From assembly GCF_037975245.1 (NCBI RefSeq), contig NC_092564.1:19351984-19415983 (forward strand): a stretch of DNA of 64,000 bases, written 5' to 3'. The stretch's first letter is position 1. The number at the start of each line of letters is the position of its first letter. The translations under genes were made by a program, and so were the position numbers. Below the pieces are notes generated by a model. That model was given only the letters and a program-made list of their open reading frames with translations. It made no database searches and had not been told where the DNA came from. Of this stretch, positions 35,501 through 50,500 are shown one piece after another. The stretch is from Apostichopus japonicus (lineage: Eukaryota; Echinodermata; Holothuroidea; Aspidochirotida; Stichopodidae).

Positions 35501-38500
35501 GAAAGTCAAAACAATGTTTCCAGTAAGGCACACGAGGACTTTTCCTACAATATCATCAACCATTTTGATTGATTTATTTTATTCGTTGCTCCCTGTCTTG
35601 TGAAATATCACATATTGAGTTTAACTACTGTACCCAGATCACTTGGAGGGTATTTTTGACCGTTCTGCATTGCTTACTCAATGACGCAATGTGTAAAGTT
35701 CCAGTTAGTGACATTTCCACTTTTTACCCTGAAGCACTTTATTATCTGGTGCTAAATATTGTTTTGAGCCGATCCATTTATGTCGAAAATAAACTATATA
35801 TGAAGAATAGTCACTATTCATTATTTCATTTGCTGAACCTTCCAGTATTGCTGAAGACAATAACTAGAAAGTCATCAACCGTTAATTCATGCTATAGTCA
35901 CACTTCCAACTAGCAGTTTACTGCCACCCACCAAGTGTTTTCCGTCATTTTGACATTTGATTGCCTGATCATAACTGAGAATAGTCCAGGGAGTCAAGAC
36001 AACCAGGAAAAGTACTTTTGATGAGCTTTAGCAATTTTGGCATGCTTAAGTTGTGTACCGATATTGATGAATTTTTATATATTCATTATTGTGTCGAACA
36101 GAGGACACAACGGCACCTGTAATATCGGACTGCCCTCATAATCTCACGGTTACAAGAGAGAAAGGACTCGATCCAAACACAGTTACATGGAGTGAGCCTT
36201 CTGCTACCGATGACAGCGGCAACTCTACTGTGTATAGCAGTCATATACCAGGGGATGTCTTCCCTCCAGGACCTACGATGGTGAATTACATATTTACTGA
36301 TGGAGCGGGAAATTCTGCTTCATGCATATTCATAGTTACAGTAGCTGAAGGTGAGTTAAATATAACTCAGTACTCTGTCCAAATTGCTTTTCGTCAGAGC
36401 AGTTATTCAATAATTGTTATTTTCGGGTTATTTCAGAGCGTGTGGACAATACTAACCTATTGCTTACAGTTTTATTATGTCCCATTTTACTCATGATCTA
36501 TTTTCATTCTTTTGTAGTCGATACAACGCCTCCAGTCTTGTTGAGTTGTCCTTCGAATATCACTGTGACCGTGGATGTCGGTCAGGAGTCGGTGGCAGTG
36601 TCTTGGCAACCACCCACAGCCGAGGACCTCGGCGGCCAAGTCTTCCAATCTGACATGCTTAATCCTAACGATACCTTCATGATTGGAGTAACGGAGGTGG
36701 TTTATGAGTTCGCTGATGCGGCAAATAATAGAGTATCGTGTACTTTCACAATTACAGTCGTAGAATGTAAGCAAAAAATAGAACCTTCCAGGTGCTTTTT
36801 TTCTTCTTCATTAATACGACACTAACCAGAAACAAATACAAAACAACGCTTCACCAAAGCATATTTATACATTTACAGGTTGGGAGAAAATGACATTTCA
36901 ACCTTAACACAACGCCCTCCCACCTCGCCCCCACTCCCCCTCCCCAAGTTTTGATAATGTTAAATAATACAGAAACAGGCCAACACTACGTTTGTATTAC
37001 ATAAAATGCATACATATAACAGGAGATAGGCCTATTACGTTGCAGATACCATGAGTTAGTCTTTCAGTTCCATTTCATTCCAATACTTTCATTTTAAACA
37101 GCGGATTCCTCCCCACCAATCATCATGAATTGTCCTGATGACATCCAGGAAGATATTGAGATTGGGACATTAACCATCATCGTTACATGGAAAGAGCCAA
37201 CAGCCGTGGATAACTCTGGCCAAGACGCGTTGGTTACGAGAAACTCTTTCCCCGGGATGCCGTTTGCAGCTGGGACACGAGAAGTTGTCTACATATTTAG
37301 TGATAGTGACAATAATGAAGCTACATGTTCTTTTAATGTAACAGTTATACCAGGTGAGGTTAGGATCTGTTGATTACTATGGAAAGAAATGTTACATATT
37401 CATGGCATATTTCATAGTCAGAAATACAGCTTACGTACCCCTGTAGCCATAATGTCTTCGAAGAATGATACAATTACATTGAACGTTTGAGCCATAATGT
37501 ATTTTAAGCAGTTTGAGGTCATTTTCTTAACTTATGCAAAATGCTTTAGACCTAATAGCATTTTCTAAATAGATGACTTTTAATTGATTCTTCTCTATCA
37601 GTGGTATATATGTGGATTTGTTGATGTCATTGAAATAGGAGCTGTAGGGTTTAGCTACTATATGACCAGACTGATGCTTTCGTTTACAGTTTAACTGTGT
37701 AAATTTGTATTCCTCAAATGACCTTTGACATTATATCATAACATTCTCAATTCTCATAACATGATTTTCATGGTGCAAATTTATCATTGGTTTCATATTC
37801 AGAGCTAACACTGAGTTTTCGCATCATGATCATGTTGATTGCGAAATGATACATAATAGGCAAACGTCATCCAGTTTGGCAACATAAAAATTGTTTTACT
37901 AGGTGTTTAAATATAATTTTGGGGAGTTTGTAGTAGGACCTACTTGTGGTTGAATATTTCAACATAAGAGATGAAGAATGTGCATTGTGGAACTACCTGA
38001 ATACATTTAGTTCCCATATAATATATTTTGTGTCATTGTAGTTTGTCTATCCTTATAGTGTTGGGGCCTACGTATTTTGAAACAAATTTTCAATTTTCAA
38101 AATTTCATTCCCACCCCTGGTTTACATAATCAATACTTTGATATAGGTTTACCAATTAGCGATAACATAAGTGATGACATTCTATTACAGTTGAATTATT
38201 TTTCTCTCCCTCCCCCCCCCCCCCCCAATGAAGTGGATACCACACCACCCCATATTGAGAATTGTCCAGGTACACAGTTTGCTAACATGGAAGTAGGTAC
38301 ATCAAATGTCGTTGTGACCTGGCCAGAACCGACAGTTACCGACAATTCTGGATCTTTCAATCTGATCGGTCCCAGCCACTCTCCGGGGGATACTTTCCCG
38401 ACGGGACTTACCAACGTTGTTTATAACTACGAAGACAATAGTGGCAATTCTGCTGTCTGTGAGTTCCGGGTTAATGTTTCTTCAGGTACGTTGCAATTAC

Positions 38501-41500
38501 AAACCCAAAATTGTGTTTTACAGTCATGTTACAAGCATAGGCGTAGGAGGCGGGGGGCTGGGGCTGCAGCGCCCCCCCCGCCTCCAACACATATTTTTGT
38601 GAAAACTCAGGCAATATGCTGAGAATTTTTCGGGCAACAACTGAAAGAAATATAAATTGCAATGATGTAGCTAAAGGAAATCAATAGTTTCAGTGGCGTA
38701 GGGAAGGTACTTTTGAGTGGGGGGGGGCTGAAGACTGATGGCCAGTCTGGGGGAGGGGTCTAAGGGGAGGGGGTGTCCCCCTCCCCTTTGGAATTTTTTG
38801 CATTTCCAGGTCGCCTCAGATGCAATTTGGTGCAATATAGCACACTTCAACACCCACTCCATTTTGTAAAATTAATTTTGTATTTTCACCTGGCCTTAGA
38901 TGCAATTTGGTGCTCCAAATGAGATTTTTTTCTCATTTGGAAATGAAAAAGGGGTTTTCTGACTTGCGAACCGGGGGGGCGGAATGATACTTCCGCCCCT
39001 CCACATTTTTCACTGGGGGGGCGCCAGCCCCCCAGCCCCCCCGGTTCCTACGCCCTTGAATAGTTTAAAAAAATATTCTCCTTGGTAATTTAAATAAAGT
39101 TCTAAGCTTGCCCGACTTATTCGACATTACTAATGTAAAAGAGAGTTTTGACATGATTGGCCCTCCATGCTTTTTCTCCATCTACATAAGACATTTCGTT
39201 GTTTACATAAGCATCCCGCGGTATACTGCGCAACTTTCATGAACCGTACGGTACACGATGGCATGCGATGTAATAACCGATGCATGCCTAGATGATATGT
39301 ACATTAACATGTTGGCTTTATTTTTCGGGCAAGTCGTTACAGTCCCCCCCCCCCCCCCCTCCAAATCAAACTGGGCTCCTACACGTTTTTCTGTCACATC
39401 ACATCTGCGGAAGAAACTTACTCACATATCATTCCCTGTATACATTCACTACTGCAAATGCATTATTGTGAATTTCTTACTATGTGATGTCATCATTCAT
39501 TTGGCTAAGATTATCTCTGGGTTGTAAAATGACAACATATGTTTCAGTTGTCAGTTTCAGTTTATTCCAGTCAAAATTTCAAACAAACTTACAAATGGAT
39601 AGGATAATTAGGGGGGGGGGGAAAGGTTATAAACTGAAAATGCACAATATAGCTATTAATACAAGAACATATGCTCAACAAAATGAAAAGACAAAAACGA
39701 ACAAAGTAGTGAAGAATTGGCATTCAAATATATTCGGATTCTTCCTTGTTACATAAGAGCAACAGCTTTTCATGAAATTCTGCATATTAAAGTTGCAATG
39801 GAAACAACAAAATAGTGTTTTCCTTTCCTCTCTTTTCCTACTAAATTTTGCAGAAGATACTAGACCACCATCGATTACAGGTTGCCCGTTAACCCAGACA
39901 GTAAACGTAGAGGCTGGCACAGATGAGGTTCAAGTAATATGGACAGAGCCAACTGCATCCGATACTTCAGGATTGGTTTCACTCCTTTCAAACAATTACA
40001 ATTCCGGAGATTTATTTTCTGTTGGAGATACGATAGTAGAGTATGTCTTCGTGGATGCACATGGCAACCAGGCCGTCTGCTCATTTATTGTCCGAGTCAC
40101 TGCAGGTGAATTTCTTTCATTTTCCTTGAATTTTCAATGTGCATGCTTTATACAAGTTTTTGTAATTTTTTTTTTGGGGGGGGGGGGAGGTGGCCGGGGG
40201 ATTTGAATAATTATCTTAATATGAGTGCCAGAAATAAGTCTTTTAATTAATTAATAAATATTAAACTTTGAACTTTCATATTTTGATACTATATAACACT
40301 ACTTTCTATCCTTGCTAAGACAGTCTTGGTTTACACACAGAAAACCTAACTAGGGAACCATAAGCAAATATTGAACGAATGTACAATGTCGCAAAGCATC
40401 GTTCACATTTCATCCAAGTTAAAAGTTGGCTGGTATATAAGAGATTTGTTGGTCACATTGGTTGCAAGGTACATTGATTGATTGTTGCCTGGCAGCCAGG
40501 GTAATGAAATTCTTAAAAGGGGACACAAAACCCAGCCATCTACTTCAGCTTATGTGACAGAGATGTTTGTGAAGAACAACTCCTCTCCCAAACAACTCAG
40601 AAAGCTCTTTCTTCCGTTTAAGAGTTTCCTCACATCTGTGAGCTGACATTTTGTAAGTCTGTGATGTCATAGCGCCGCTAGAATCTGCAGCATTTTACTT
40701 TGTTTTCTCAAGGTAGAATGTTGACATTGTTGACATCAAAACCCTGCAGTGCTATATATCATTAGTTCATGCTAAAAGATTCAAGATATTAGATTCAACA
40801 TTGGCAAAACCCACATAATGTGAAAGAATATACCATTGTTAAATTTAATGAAAAACATAAGCAAAAGTGATGAACATGTGGCTCAACGATGTCATATTTA
40901 GGCTTGATCAAATCTTCAATCTGGTTTGTGAAGAAACATTAAATCTGTAATCTCTCCCAAGTGGAATAACATTTTTCCTCTTAACGGTTTGGGGTAATTG
41001 TTCATGACAATTGTGATCTCTATCAAGTCGACAAACAATGATGGTTGGGTTTGTGCCTCCTGTGATGGGGAACATAATTTAATTTCACTAACTTGCTGAG
41101 GTAGATGGCTCAAGCTCTGTATTCTAAATCGTATTGTAGCCAAAAATATCTATTTTTAATCATTTCGGTGCAAACACTAAAACAGAACTTTTCTGGGATC
41201 ATCTTCCTCACAGTAGATATGTCTAAAACGTCAAAGCATTTCAGTTTATCACTTTTTTTCTGTAATTCAAAATATTCAACTCTTGCAACATATTTTTTTA
41301 AACAGCATTTGAGTCACTTCAGGAAAACCTGATAGCATAACTTGGGTTCTTCTAGGGTTCAACTAGGCTTAAATAGGCCAGGCTTTATAGAGCATATAAC
41401 ATCCTTTAGTTTGTTGCTAAGGAAATTTTGGGTTAATGACACCCTCGGAGTTTGTCCATAGAATTTTGAACAGATTAACATTCTGTTTTGTGTCAAAATC

Positions 41501-44500
41501 TCTTGAAAGTTGCATTTATGGAATTCTGGTTACATAGACTTAAAAAAAGAAAATTTCTAGCTGAATGTTTTGAAAGGACTGATTGCAGTCAAAATGCTGT
41601 CATAAAATCCCAATTAAAACTAAGTCTAAAGTTATTATCAGGGTAGCATACTTAATTTTAACGTTATAAAGCTAGGCACAGTTGTTTTCAGATGAACTTT
41701 CTGCTCTCTTTTTGTTAAAACTGTTGAGATGAAGGTAATTTTAAAAATGCTAGGAATAATTACACAAGAAGACATCCAATATATATATAATTGTTTCTAG
41801 AGGACATAAAGTGTTATCATTTATCATTTACATATCATGTACATATCATTTACATTTTTCATTACAGTTGACACACGTGATCCTTTAGTTATAAACTGTC
41901 CGCAGACTGTTACTGAAGTTGTTGAATTAGGGGTATCAGTGGCAATAGTCAGGTGGGATGAACCATTCGCAGTTGACCTCTCTGGATCACCAGTGTTTGT
42001 AACAAAAAGTCACCAACCACCAGTGGTGTTATCTGTCGGTGACCATGTCATCTCGTACAGCTTTGAAGATTTGGCCGGGAATGTGGCTGATTGTGTCTTT
42101 ACTGTTTCCATATCAACAGGTATTACAGTTACCGGTTAAAAAAATGATAAATTTCTGGAGGAATTAAAAGCAACCTTTGTTTTTGTCATTTGGTCATCAA
42201 ACTTTAATAACGAACTCACTGATCAAGTGTCACTCAAAATAAAATTATTAAACAATGAGTAAGATTGAATTTGGTCAAACTAGAACACCAGCCTAGATTT
42301 GTTAATTTTCATGTATACCATCGAGAAAGCGATTGATGAGGCCTTAACATCACTGTTATGACAAGTAGATTCATGAACACAAAGAACTCACTTCCTTTGT
42401 TGATATCATCTTCACAACCATGAACATTTCCTGTGGATAATTGCGAAGGAAGATGTGGATTGTTTGCCTGCACACAAAACGATTGATGATCACACACAAC
42501 GTTGAATTCACATACATAAACATATTTCCCATGATTGGTTACATATTTCCTGAACCGAGTCACATTTCCGATTATCAGCCAAAAAGAACGCTTAATGTAC
42601 AGTTTTCCCGACTGTATCAAAAGCGACTTACAACTTGAAACTCAAAATGTTGATCAATCATAGTCTTTTGGAACATATACACACTACCCGACTACCCACG
42701 CTTTACCCATGTGGTAAAGATGGTGGAGCTGAGTGACGTCACGATCAGCCTTGCAACTGTGTCCGGTTGCAGGCTTTAACGGTATGCCTGTTAGTGGCTG
42801 TAATAACATAGAATGTCTGACCATGATTCATGATTCATATTCCGTTTTGTCCCTCTTCGGCTTTAGTGGACACAGTACCTCCGACAATTTCGGATTGCCC
42901 AGATGACATTTCAGATACCACGGAGCTAGGCACAATGTCCAAGGCCATCGTCTGGAATGAAGCCACCGCAACGGATGCCTCGGGATTTGTCACGGAACAT
43001 CACACACACTTCAGTGGCGAGTCCTTCTTCCTTGGATTAACGGAGGTCGTCAGTACTTTCACAGATCCTTCTGGAAATTATGCTGTTTGCACATTTCTTG
43101 TCAATCTTACAGCAGGTAGGTTATACAGTAACATAACTAGCAGACTGCCGCATGTTAACGGTTGCCATTCCGGTGAAAATAGGACAGGCTCTGTATCCTA
43201 ACAAATTATTCTATATTAGTAAAGGAGTAATGGATTATGGTTCATGGTGTGAAGTAGATCAAAAGACTGGAAAATTATTAACATTGAATGTAGAGCAAAA
43301 ACGTTAATTTCTTAACAGTTGGGCATTACCCCATGATGCTATTAAATAAAATATTAACAAAGATAAGTAATATGGCTTAACGACATAATTTGATAATGTG
43401 TCTAGCTCTAATTGATACATTATGTTCAATATTCATACTGGATGAATCATGCCCATGGAACGTTTTTTATTCCTTGCAGAGGGTATCAATGCGATAGTGA
43501 TGGTGTGTGTTTGTGTGTGACACTTGCTCGTAAACACTTAACTGGGGTACATTTTATATCGGCATGTAGGTTCCCTTTAGGTAGAACTGCTTTGGGATTG
43601 TTGTTGGTATTGTTTAGGTCATTTGAGGTCAGCACGGGTCAAATCTAAAAACATTGTTCACACAATATCTCAGGAAGTAGATGTTTCAGGAAGTTCGAAC
43701 TTGCAGTGTAGCTTGCTGTGGTGAGTAGACGATCTGTGGTCTTTTTCATGAATGTCAATGGTCATTTGAGGTCAACAAAGTGGAAAGTGTGAAATTCTTA
43801 TAAACATGATATCTCAAGGAAGGTTACCTGTGTAGTTCTTATATTTGGCATATAGATTTCAAGTACTGTATGTACTTCAGCGAACTCTATTGTTTATGGT
43901 GGAGGTCAATTGGTCCATTGGGATTTACAGAGGGTGAAATTTGAATATCAAAAGTGTAATATCTCCAGAACCAGAACGTGAAAGGAGCTCATATATGCAT
44001 GGTATGATAGTATTGTGTATTGTATAGTTTGTACACAATTTGATGAGGTCAGATTTCACATATATGACATGTGCTCCGTATGACATATAAAGACTTAAAA
44101 TTCTGCCCAAAGTCTTCCTTTAAGTTGGTAAGTTTTTAATCAATTTTGCAATGGGTTACATGCATCTCTTATATATATATATATATATTTTTGTTTTGGT
44201 CTCCAGTCGACACAACCCCTCCTCGTTTTCAAAACTGTCCAACAACAATATTTCAACAAGTAGAACTTGGAGTAACTAGTGTCATTGTCACATGGAATGA
44301 TGTTATCCCCATTGACGTCTCTCCGACGGAAGTGGTATTCCAGAATCATAATTCCGGCGACAACTTCCCAGTGGGTAAAACTCAAGTTGGCATAGTTGTC
44401 GCAGATTCGGCTGGTCAGCAGGGAACTTGCACATTCTTTGTCGAGGTTGTAGCTGGTAAATATCTCTTATGTTGATGTAGTATTTGATATCAGACAATGT

Positions 44501-44521
44501 AAACAAATGTATGTTCAAGTG

Positions 44522-44552
<31 letters not shown>

Positions 44553-47500
44553 ATATATATATTATATATATATATATATATTATATATATATATATATAT
44601 ATTGACATATTTGAAATGCTTCTCTCCAGTGGACACTACCCCTCCTGAAATATCGAACTGCTTCGAAAATGGCATCATTGAAACGGTAGAAATAGGAGAG
44701 TCGTCTGGCAATGTGTTCTGGGTGGAACCAACAGCGACAGACCTGTCAGAAATTACCATCAGTAGGTCACATGCACCTGGAACTGAATTCTCTCTAGGCA
44801 TTACCATGGTTACATACATATTCTTCGACAATTTTGAGAATGTCGCTTTATGTATGTTTTCGGTGACTGTTCTACAAGGTAAGAGGAATTTGCAATGTTT
44901 TTTGGCAACTTCAATACACAAATTTATCATAATCTAGAAGAAAAGATTTGTGTTTGTCCAAGTTCTATGAATGATACCTCTATAATCGAGGGACCAATTA
45001 TATGACGCACTTTCAGTTATTCACCATAGCAACGGAAAGTAAGCCAAACTTGAAATGTGCTAGCAGGTCTCCCAATGTGTTTCTTTACAAATGTGAAGCC
45101 AAACGATGGTATCAATTTGGAAGTCCAAATCATCGCTATCAAAGTAATTAACTTCTTCTTTTTTTTTATCATTCCATCAAGTATCCAAACAATGTACAGT
45201 TCATAATAACATATACTTTATGACCATTAGTCAATATTATCCACAACAACCAATAAATCATTAAACTTCAAATAAAGATTTCCAGTTATGCCATCTGATA
45301 TCAAAAGCATTTTGCATACAATTAGTTTGATACATAAACTTTTCTTTTAGATAAAAATTCTTTAGATCAATTTTACCATAGCTAAAGGAAGGTTCTCTTT
45401 TTAATCCTTACTTTTGTAAACACAAACTTAACTTCTTAGTTTGTGTTAGTTTACTTACATCTGCTGTTGTTTTGACTGTTGGTTTGTTATTTTGACTGTT
45501 ATTTTGTTATTTTGACTGTAATTTTGTGCTCAATTGATGTAAAGAATAACATGTGTAGTATATATGTACGTAGTTCGATTCTCCCTAATTCAAGTATTAA
45601 AGGGAAGTATTTGATTGCATCTATATCGCCTAAGAATTGATTTACTAATGCGTAGGGTTTGAATCCAGAACGTCTGTGTCATGTCATGTGTAGTTTGTTT
45701 CCATTGGTAGAAAGATGGTGGCAGCAGGAATAAGATGACAGAAAGAATGAGATGGTGGTAATTTATTATATGTCATGATAGGTATCGGTATAATGTTTTT
45801 ACATGCATATTTTCCTTAATAAAAGTTGGAGGGTCCGTGTATTGGGGGTGGCGGCGGGGGGTTGGGGTGGCTATACAGCCGTGGAGACTGTGAACAGTAG
45901 AAATATGATATAAAGTATAAGTTATTCTCATGTTCGTAATATACTTTTATCCTAGGTCCCCCCACCCCCCCCCCCATCTAGCTATCATTGACATATTCAA
46001 TGTTCCTTATGTTAGCAGAGAACAAGACGAATCACGAACAAGTCAAGTATGTATTAAAAGAAGATCCATAAATTGAGGAGCTATTCCATCCAATAACGCA
46101 TGATTTTTTTGTGTCCATTAACGTTTAGTTGACACACAGCCTCCAGAAATTATGGGCTGTCCTGATGACATTGTAGAGAATGTGGAGATTGGAACTACTG
46201 ACATGGTCGAAGTTAGCTGGACTGAACCAACAGCTTCAGATCCATCTGGTGTGACTTTGACGTTTCAGAGCCTTTCACCACCGGCTTCATTTGCTGTCGG
46301 TACGGAGACGGTTGTCATGTACAGTTTCGTCGACAATTCAGGAATAAGAAACGAGTGTGTGTTTGTCGTTGAAATTAAAGCAGGTAATTTTTATATATTC
46401 TTCTTTCTGACTACAGAAGTCTGCTATATAGAAAAACAGCTCCCAGCTTATACCTATAGTCATGTGATAGTCATGAGTCATATCAACTACATGGTGACTT
46501 CATGCTATCAAGCATTCATTTTTTGTGTCTATATACAGATCTCCCATAAGCGATGATTTTGGAAGAACCTTATTCACGCAAAGAAAACGTTGAGAATAAA
46601 TCTCATGTGTTAAACAAAGATCCATGAATAGGTGTTAGCTTGAACACATAATAAAAAGGATTGACTGCTATCTAATAGTAACCACCCAGCAAGTGTCATT
46701 AACTTCATGGGGTGTGTGAAGAGGAAATTAGTCAAGGGAAGAATGATCATGTGATACCTGAGTTCCAACGATTTTTCCCCGGGGTCCTTTCTTAAGTATA
46801 CTGCTAAATGGTGAAGTGTACGAAATGTCATAGGATGATCGAATCTGCCACATTATAACTTTAAACTAGAGTTATGACCCAAGTGAGTAAGAGTGACATC
46901 AGACCTTCATGTCAGGTCTATTTTGATCATTTTAATCCATTGGTTTGTAAATTATAATAGTTCTATATAGTAAATCAGACAATACGTAAGTCACATTTGT
47001 ATTCCTATTTCCTTCACCCCCCAAAAAGCAAAGACCTATCCTCCACCCCCCCCCCTTCCGCCTCCCCCCTCATTGCAATAGTAGAAGCAGCTTGAAGTAT
47101 ATAGACATTTTGAAAGAAATCGCTCATCTTAAAAAACATTATTTTCATAACTGGTTGTCTTACATTATACTTTTTAATTGTTTGTTTTCGTTTTATTTTT
47201 TGTTACTTACCGTTATTATTGTCGTTATCAGTTGATACATTAAGTCCAATCATCGCGGACTGCCCTGAAGACATGAATTACAACCTCGAAGTGGGAAGGA
47301 ACATGCTACCTGTCTACTGGGAGGAGCCGACTGCCACTGATAACGGTCCCGAGACACCTATCCTAACCAGAAGGTCTGACGAACCTGGAAACTTGTTTAG
47401 TCCTGGATCCACAATTGTGCACTACCAATTTTCAGATTATTCCAATAATTTAGCAGACTGCAACTTTTCCATCATCATCACAGTCGGTAAGAAGCAATCA

Positions 47501-50500
47501 TGATGACGTTGAGAGCTTTAAGCAGCTATGATATGAGACTTTTTGTTTTTGATATTTGATTGTTTATTTCATAGAACTTTTCTAAAATCATCATTTCGTG
47601 ATCTATTAGGTATAAAGATATCAACTGTGATAGACCACTTTCCCCAATCAGCTAAGAACAGTATTAAAACATTTGGAAAGTTATCACAGATTAGATGTTT
47701 ATTCACATGCAAGGCCAAAGACTTGATCAAGTCTAAATATGATATCATTGAGCCACAATAGAGATTCTTTTTTTTTCTATATGTGTTGCAAATGTCTATT
47801 AGGTATTTTGAAAAATGATGAATCTGCAATATTGAAGCTGTTTCATCTAATGATAGCACTAGTTTCAGGGTCGAAACTTGAAAATGGTCAAATAAACGCA
47901 ACGAGAAAGGAAAAGATTCTCAGATCCTAGTGGCAGTATGACATCACAGATTTACGAAACGACTGCTGCTGGACACGACTTTTAAAGGAATGGACAGAGA
48001 TTTTTCTTAGCTGCTTGATGGAGTTGTTCTTCACAAATATCTCTGTAATATCAAGCTAGAGACGATGGTTGGGGTTTGTGTCCCATTTAAGTGATGGTAT
48101 ATTTCCCTCAAAATGGTTTTGTAGTTGTAAAGTTCATCAGTATTGCCCTCACGTGTGCTTCAGAAGTTTCAGCGTCAACTAAAAGTCACTCATGTTTGAA
48201 TATCTAATAAGTATTTTTAAGCTGCCAACCTCACAAAGCGTTCCCCCTGTCGTGGAAAAACTTTCAACAATTTGGCAACATTTGAAAGTTGTCAAATTAA
48301 GACCTTCCCCACCCTCTGTATACACCACTGGGATTAAATTTGGCTTTTGGCCAAATTTTAGCATGCAAAGACAATGGTTATTTTAGTAACCTTAAGGGTT
48401 TCAATTCTGTACCAAGAATAAGAAAAGGAAACCAGTACTTCGCAGAATAATCAGTATGTAAAGTAGGCCAATAAGAGAAGGTCAGGTTCTTGGTTAATTG
48501 ATTTCAATTGTTAGTGTACATCAGCCTTTCTCAAAAGCAAAACAATGATTTTACGTGATAAATGTTTGATCTGCATAATGCTGTGACTAAATGTGCATAC
48601 TTCTCTAGTTCTGACAATGCCTCTATCTTCATGTTTTTGTACAAGAGTATTTCTTCTCTGTTCTCTCTTCATCTACTTTCCATGATTTCTTTGGCAGTTG
48701 ATACCCAACCACCAATGGTAGTGCTTTGTTCTGATAACATCGTCACTTCTCCCATTGAACTGGGAGCAGCAGGTGCAGAAGTCAGTTGGCAACCACCTCT
48801 AGCTTTTGACTTCTCGGGGCTAGCTGTCACACAAATAGGTCCAACCCATCAACCCGGCGCCATCTTTCAACCGGGTGCAACTCGGGTCGAGTATCGATTC
48901 GTCGATGCTGCCGGATTGGAGGCTATCTGTGACTTTCTTGTCATTGTGGATGTAGGTAGGTGAAATAAGTGACTTCATCTCATACATAACTGCAGAGTGT
49001 GTGTGCGTATGTAAGTGTGTGAGTGTTGCGTTATTTTCGTGGTTCGTACCCTCATGATCCTCGTAAAATCTTAGTCAATCTCACAATCTTAGTCTTCCTG
49101 CCTTCTTTTTCACCAAGCTGTCTTGAATTCCTCTGAAATGTTCTTCTTCATCCTCGATTCCTCCCATTCTTGCTTTACCTTCCCTTTCATTTTCAACCAC
49201 CCTCTCATTCTTTCTGCCATCATACTCTACCTGCCGCCATCTCTTTCTTTCTGCCATCTAATTCTACCTGCCACTATCTTCCTCCCATCATCTCATTCTT
49301 TCTGCCATCATACTCCACCTGCCGCCATCCCATTCTTTCTGCCATCTAATTCTACCTGCTACTATCTTCCTACCATCATCTCATTCTTTCTGCCATCATA
49401 CTCCACCTGCCGCCATCCCATTCTTTCTGCCATCTAATTCTACCTGCTACTATCTTCCTCCCATCATCTCATTCTTTCTGCCATCATACTCCACCTGCCG
49501 CCATCTCATTCTTTCTGCCATCTAAATATACATGCCAATTAATTCTACCTGCCACTTAATTCTACCTGCCACGTAATTCTACCTGCCACCATCTTCCTCC
49601 GACTATCTCTTTCTTTCTGCCATCTTTCCCCAACCATCTCGTTCTTTCTCCCATCTAATTCTACCTGCCATCTCTCCCTACTACCATTCCATTCTTTTAA
49701 CTTTGTTCTTTGAAACACATTTTCATGTGATTCTCTTAACCCTTAAACTTGAAACGATACTCTTTTACATATGAGTTACTTAATATAATTCTTCTATGTT
49801 AAGACATGTCACAAGAAGGATAGCTTGAATTCTCCCCATGCACTTAATACAGTGCATGGGTTACAGCACATGACATCGCATGCAAATCACCATCCTAGAA
49901 TAAGTTTGTAGGTGTTAAAAGAACTACATATGCAACTTTAAGTGTATCCATAATCTGATAACAAAGCTTAGGCCACCTTGATAAATCCAAGAGAGCTAAT
50001 ATCACATAATCCATGCTAATGGTTTCCCAAATACACATTGAAATAAAAATATGTCTAAGAGCCACACATGGCCATGACCAGTGGTCATGCAAATTCCTCT
50101 CTTTTTTGGCAACTTATATATCGTTTTATAATTATTATTTTTTGTCAGTGGATACAACACCACCTACAGTTCATAACTGTCCTCAGTCCATCACCGAGAT
50201 CATTCAACTGGGCGTTCCAAGTGTACCTGTGTTCTGGGAAGAACCTTCCGCCACAGACTTATCTCAAAATGTGACGGTGGTGTCTCGTACCTACCTACCT
50301 GGAGATGTTTTCTATGTCGGAAGAGTAATGGTCCTTTACGTCTTCAGCGACAATTCGGGAAATCAAGCAGAATGTTCCTTTCACGTCACTATAAACACCG
50401 GTAAAGACACTACATGTTTCAAGTTACCCTTAAAAAACGAGATGATTTTCAATCTTATTCAAAGAGCGGAGAGCATTTCCTAAGTGCTTTGGCTGCTCTC

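Noticed and set aside
35067-35913. Two ORFs of ~110 codons in the HYR 1-2 intron
   Set aside because: No domain, no acceptor/donor in compatible phase; HYR 1 and HYR 2 already join exactly.
49123-49437. 104-codon ORF between HYR 13 and HYR 14
   Set aside because: Comes from the pyrimidine-rich minisatellite and carries no HYR features or usable splice sites.
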